From assembly GCA_023417985.1 (NCBI GenBank), contig JAEZDV010000064.1:1-5304 (forward strand): a stretch of 5,304 nt of DNA. The letters are read 5' to 3'. This DNA is from Actinomycetes bacterium. GTDB lineage: Bacteria > Actinomycetota > Actinomycetes > Mycobacteriales > Mycobacteriaceae. Position numbers and translations under genes: made by a program. Positions 5,012-5,304 of this stretch are shown here, in pieces. How positions within the stretch are numbered: the stretch's first letter is position 1; each line of letters starts with the position of its first letter. Under the pieces are notes generated by a model that did not search any database, had not been told where the DNA came from, and was given only the letters and a program-made list of their open reading frames with translations.

Positions 5012-5272
5012 TCAGTACACGTGCCGGATCGCATCCAGCGCGGTGGTGCAGGGGATGTCTGCGGCGCGCAACGCGTCGACCATGCGCGCAGGCGTGCCGG
5101 ATGTCGCGTTGTCGAGGACGCCGCCGGCTGCCACCGCCCACACCACTTCACCAGGTTCGAACTTGCGGGTAGGAACCAACCCCCGTTGGGGAGCGAGATC
5201 GCGCAGTGCGCTCCACTGCGCGACTTCTCCGGCGTCGGGATGGCCGATGAACAGCAGCCGGTCGTGTGCCAC
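5012..5272 (-). CDS. Small hypothetical protein, 86 aa
   Basis: I do not recognise this protein. It starts at a GTG (5272-5270) preceded on the minus strand by AAAGGGG (5286-5280) with a seven-base spacer, a very good ribosome binding site. It is followed by the hairpin at 4963-4982, so it looks like a complete single gene. The sequence is soluble, with no signal peptide or membrane helix. It opens with DRLLFIGHPDAGEV (residues 4-17), has a central strand EVVWAVAAGGVLDN (42-55) and ends with a helix-loop-helix ARMVDALRAADIPC (62-75) and TALDAIRHVY (77-86). The strand, the small-residue turn and the closing 'A..A...IP' helix vaguely recall the second half of a BRCT domain, but key BRCT residues such as the conserved tryptophan near the end are absent, so that is only a guess. 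Third-position GC supports coding. Confidence 0.68.
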   Translation of the reverse strand: MAHDRLLFIGHPDAGEVAQWSALRDLAPQRGLVPTRKFEPGEVVWAVAAGGVLDNATSGTPARMVDALRAADIPCTTALDAIRHVY

Positions 5273-5279
5273 GATGAAA

Positions 5280-5286
5280 CCCCTTT
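5280..5286 (-). promoter_or_regulatory. Ribosome binding site of the 86-aa gene
   Basis: On the minus strand AAAGGGG ends seven bases before the GTG at 5272. It decides the start, since no ATG in frame lies upstream within the window. Confidence 0.6.
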
Positions 5287-5304
5287 GTGCTCTACATGCC
5301 TTCG

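Noticed and set aside
4735..5172. A 145-codon plus-strand open frame
   Set aside because: It lacks a ribosome binding site and recognisable motif, and runs antisense through the 86-aa gene and the strong hairpins.
1..5304. CRISPR arrays, tRNA or rRNA genes, insertion sequences, integrases
   Set aside because: No regularly spaced repeats, no tRNA-like cloverleaf, no transposase or integrase motifs and no flanking target duplications were seen.

Overview
The window is high-GC DNA with strong G/C preference at third codon positions. It looks like chromosomal sequence from an actinomycete, most likely of the Rhodococcus/Nocardia/Mycobacterium group. That placement rests on composition, on the actinobacterial style of the proteins, and on what look like leaderless promoters; it was not checked by database search. 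There are no rRNA, tRNA, CRISPR, transposase or phage signals.

Layout, left to right. A GC hairpin at 1-15 probably ends an upstream gene. It is followed by a 399-aa winged-helix protein of the AlkZ-like (HTH_42) superfamily on the plus strand. This gene converges on a 375-aa class I SAM-dependent methyltransferase on the minus strand, and the two stop codons share a single CTAG. A divergent 152-bp intergenic region holds a promoter on each strand and several inverted repeats. From it, pnuC and a nadR-like gene run rightwards as a tightly overlapped operon. A hairpin in a 38-bp gap separates nadR from a broken minus-strand gene (4302-4606) that encoded a ~101-aa protein resembling the antibiotic-biosynthesis-monooxygenase (ABM) fold. 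About 400 bp without an intact gene follows, and the window ends with a complete 86-aa minus-strand hypothetical gene.

The functional core is pnuC-nadR. PnuC is a nicotinamide riboside (NR) facilitator. The NadR-like enzyme carries an NMN adenylyltransferase domain and an NR kinase domain, so the pair can import NR, trap it as NMN and convert it to NAD+. The NadR protein lacks the N-terminal repressor domain of the enterobacterial protein and has threonine in place of the Walker A lysine. A 20-bp imperfect palindrome overlaps the predicted pnuC promoter and is a candidate operator.

I do not see a new multi-gene system here. The points most worth a second look are the altered P-loop, the AlkZ-like protein without the catalytic QxQ motif, the hidden frameshifted gene, and the duplicated TATGGT-N6-ATG start arrangement.
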